Shown here piece by piece: positions 63,485 to 64,000 of a stretch of DNA of 64,000 nucleotides. The translations under genes were made by a program, and so were the position numbers. Source of the stretch: Rhodocyclales bacterium. GTDB taxonomy: Bacteria; Pseudomonadota; Gammaproteobacteria; Burkholderiales; Rhodocyclaceae. Numbering within the stretch: position 1 is the stretch's first letter; each line of letters begins with the position of its first letter. Location: assembly GCA_016235165.1 (NCBI GenBank), contig JACRLX010000024.1, positions 180,347-244,346 on the forward strand, read 5' to 3'. The notes beneath the pieces are model-generated. The model ran no database searches. It saw only the letters and a list, made by a program, of their open reading frames with translations, and was not told where the DNA came from.

Positions 63485-64000
63485 ATGATCAAATTCACTG
63501 TGACCAGCACCAAGGGGGGTGTCGGCAAGACCACGCTCACCGCTAATCTGGGGGCGCTCCTTGCCGACATGGGACTGCGCGTGCTCCTGATCGACGCCGA
63601 CGTGCAACCCTCGCTGTCGAAATATTTTCCGCTTGCGGTAGCGAAGCCGCCTGCCGGCCTGACCGAGGTAATCGTGCGCGGTGCGGTTAGCGCGTCGTGC
63701 ATCACGGCGACCGTGTATCAGAACCTCGACATCGTGATCTCCGACGACCCCGAGGGCAATCTTCCGCACTGGCTGCTGAATCGCATCGACCGCGGCTTTC
63801 GGCTGCGCTCTGCGCTGCAGTCTCCGGCGGTGGTCGATGCCTATGATTGCGTGCTGATCGATACCCAGGGCGCCATCGGACCCTTGCAGGATGCGGCTGG
63901 ACTCGCCGCCGACATCCTGGTATCGCCGATCACCCCGGAGATCCTCTCCGCCCGGGAATTCCGCGACGGCACCATGGAGCTGCTCGATCGCCTGGAGCCG
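63485..64000 (+). CDS. ParA-family ATPase of an integrative element, 3' end missing
   Basis: There are 172 codons to the window edge. The deviant Walker A TSTKGGVGKTTLTANLG, LLIDADVQPSLSKYF and CVLIDTQGAIG identify the MinD/ParA family. In integrative conjugative elements this protein maintains the excised form. The partner is outside the window. Confidence 0.9.
   Translation, partial: MIKFTVTSTKGGVGKTTLTANLGALLADMGLRVLLIDADVQPSLSKYFPLAVAKPPAGLTEVIVRGAVSASCITATVYQNLDIVISDDPEGNLPHWLLNRIDRGFRLRSALQSPAVVDAYDCVLIDTQGAIGPLQDAAGLAADILVSPITPEILSAREFRDGTMELLDRLEP

Larger units (their letters stand above)
61064..64000. mobile_element. Left part of an integrative element at tRNA-Arg
   Basis: The segment carries an integrase, an overlapping excisionase-like gene, a sigma factor and a ParA-type ATPase that resembles those of PFGI-1/SPI-7-type integrative conjugative elements. 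Conjugation genes are not in view. The right end lies beyond the window. Confidence 0.75.

Overview
The window is GC-rich DNA from a betaproteobacterium. The gene content suggests Rhodocyclales or a close relative: a CrbS/CbrA-like symporter-kinase cluster, potABCD, AddAB-like nucleases, and a long operon of PimC/PimD- and DmdC-type acyl-CoA dehydrogenases. That placement is inferred from gene content only. Most genes are tightly packed, often with ATGA, TGATG or GTGA overlaps.

Layout. (1) 0.3-14 kb: acetyl-CoA synthetase (acs); a secreted RTX metalloprotease; a convergent histidine kinase/LuxR-type regulator pair; and a second large RTX-type surface protein whose frame is broken by a 52-bp tandem duplication and a later 7-bp loss. 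The two RTX proteins share a C-terminal domain. (2) 11.1-21.7 kb: a signalling operon with a small membrane protein, a sodium-solute-symporter/histidine-kinase fusion, a lone receiver, a membrane-anchored PAS/DnaQ-type exonuclease, two DUF294 nucleotidyltransferases (one with cNMP and CBS domains) and a FeoB-like transporter. With acs upstream this looks like a carbon/acetate-sensing locus. (3) 21.7-25.2 kb: housekeeping and small genes (CZB protein, MaoC hydratase, nitroreductase, Hsp15, RmuC, a 40-aa membrane peptide).

(4) 25.3-43.0 kb: a defence and DNA-processing island. It has a type III-like restriction system in the order res, dinD, mod, whose mod target-recognition segment is visibly lower in GC. 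It also has an AT-richer membrane protein, a remnant of an MNT nucleotidyltransferase antitoxin, an ImmA/IrrE-DUF4411 (PIN-like) pair, a RelE-UvrD fusion, and an AddB/AddA-like pair. (5) 43.0-48.2 kb: a DHH phosphoesterase and a polyamine ABC transporter operon carrying an extra small secreted protein. (6) 48.2-49.3 kb: a short ORF, an internally deleted OsmC gene and a hemerythrin. (7) 49.4-59.3 kb, minus strand: one operon of acyl-CoA catabolism (three dehydrogenases, two crotonases, MaoC hydratase, ligase, thioesterase, alpha/beta hydrolase) that also holds a ComB-like phosphatase. (8) 59.7-61.1 kb: tRNA-His, a truncated PIN gene, a YajD-type HNH protein, a small zinc-ribbon-like protein and tRNA-Arg(TCT). 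(9) 61.1-64.0 kb: the edge of an integrative element at the tRNA-Arg 3' end (integrase, excisionase-like protein, sigma factor, ParA cut by the window end).

The most unusual signal is a short dispersed repeat. The 14-mer AAAGTCGGCGCTGG occurs exactly six times and with small changes at about seven more places, usually followed by a degenerate spacer and ACGGCG. Copies lie on both strands, in genes and in gaps. Several are in frame and encode a KVGAG-type peptide in protein linkers. Three of the four degraded loci of the window have a copy beside or near them.
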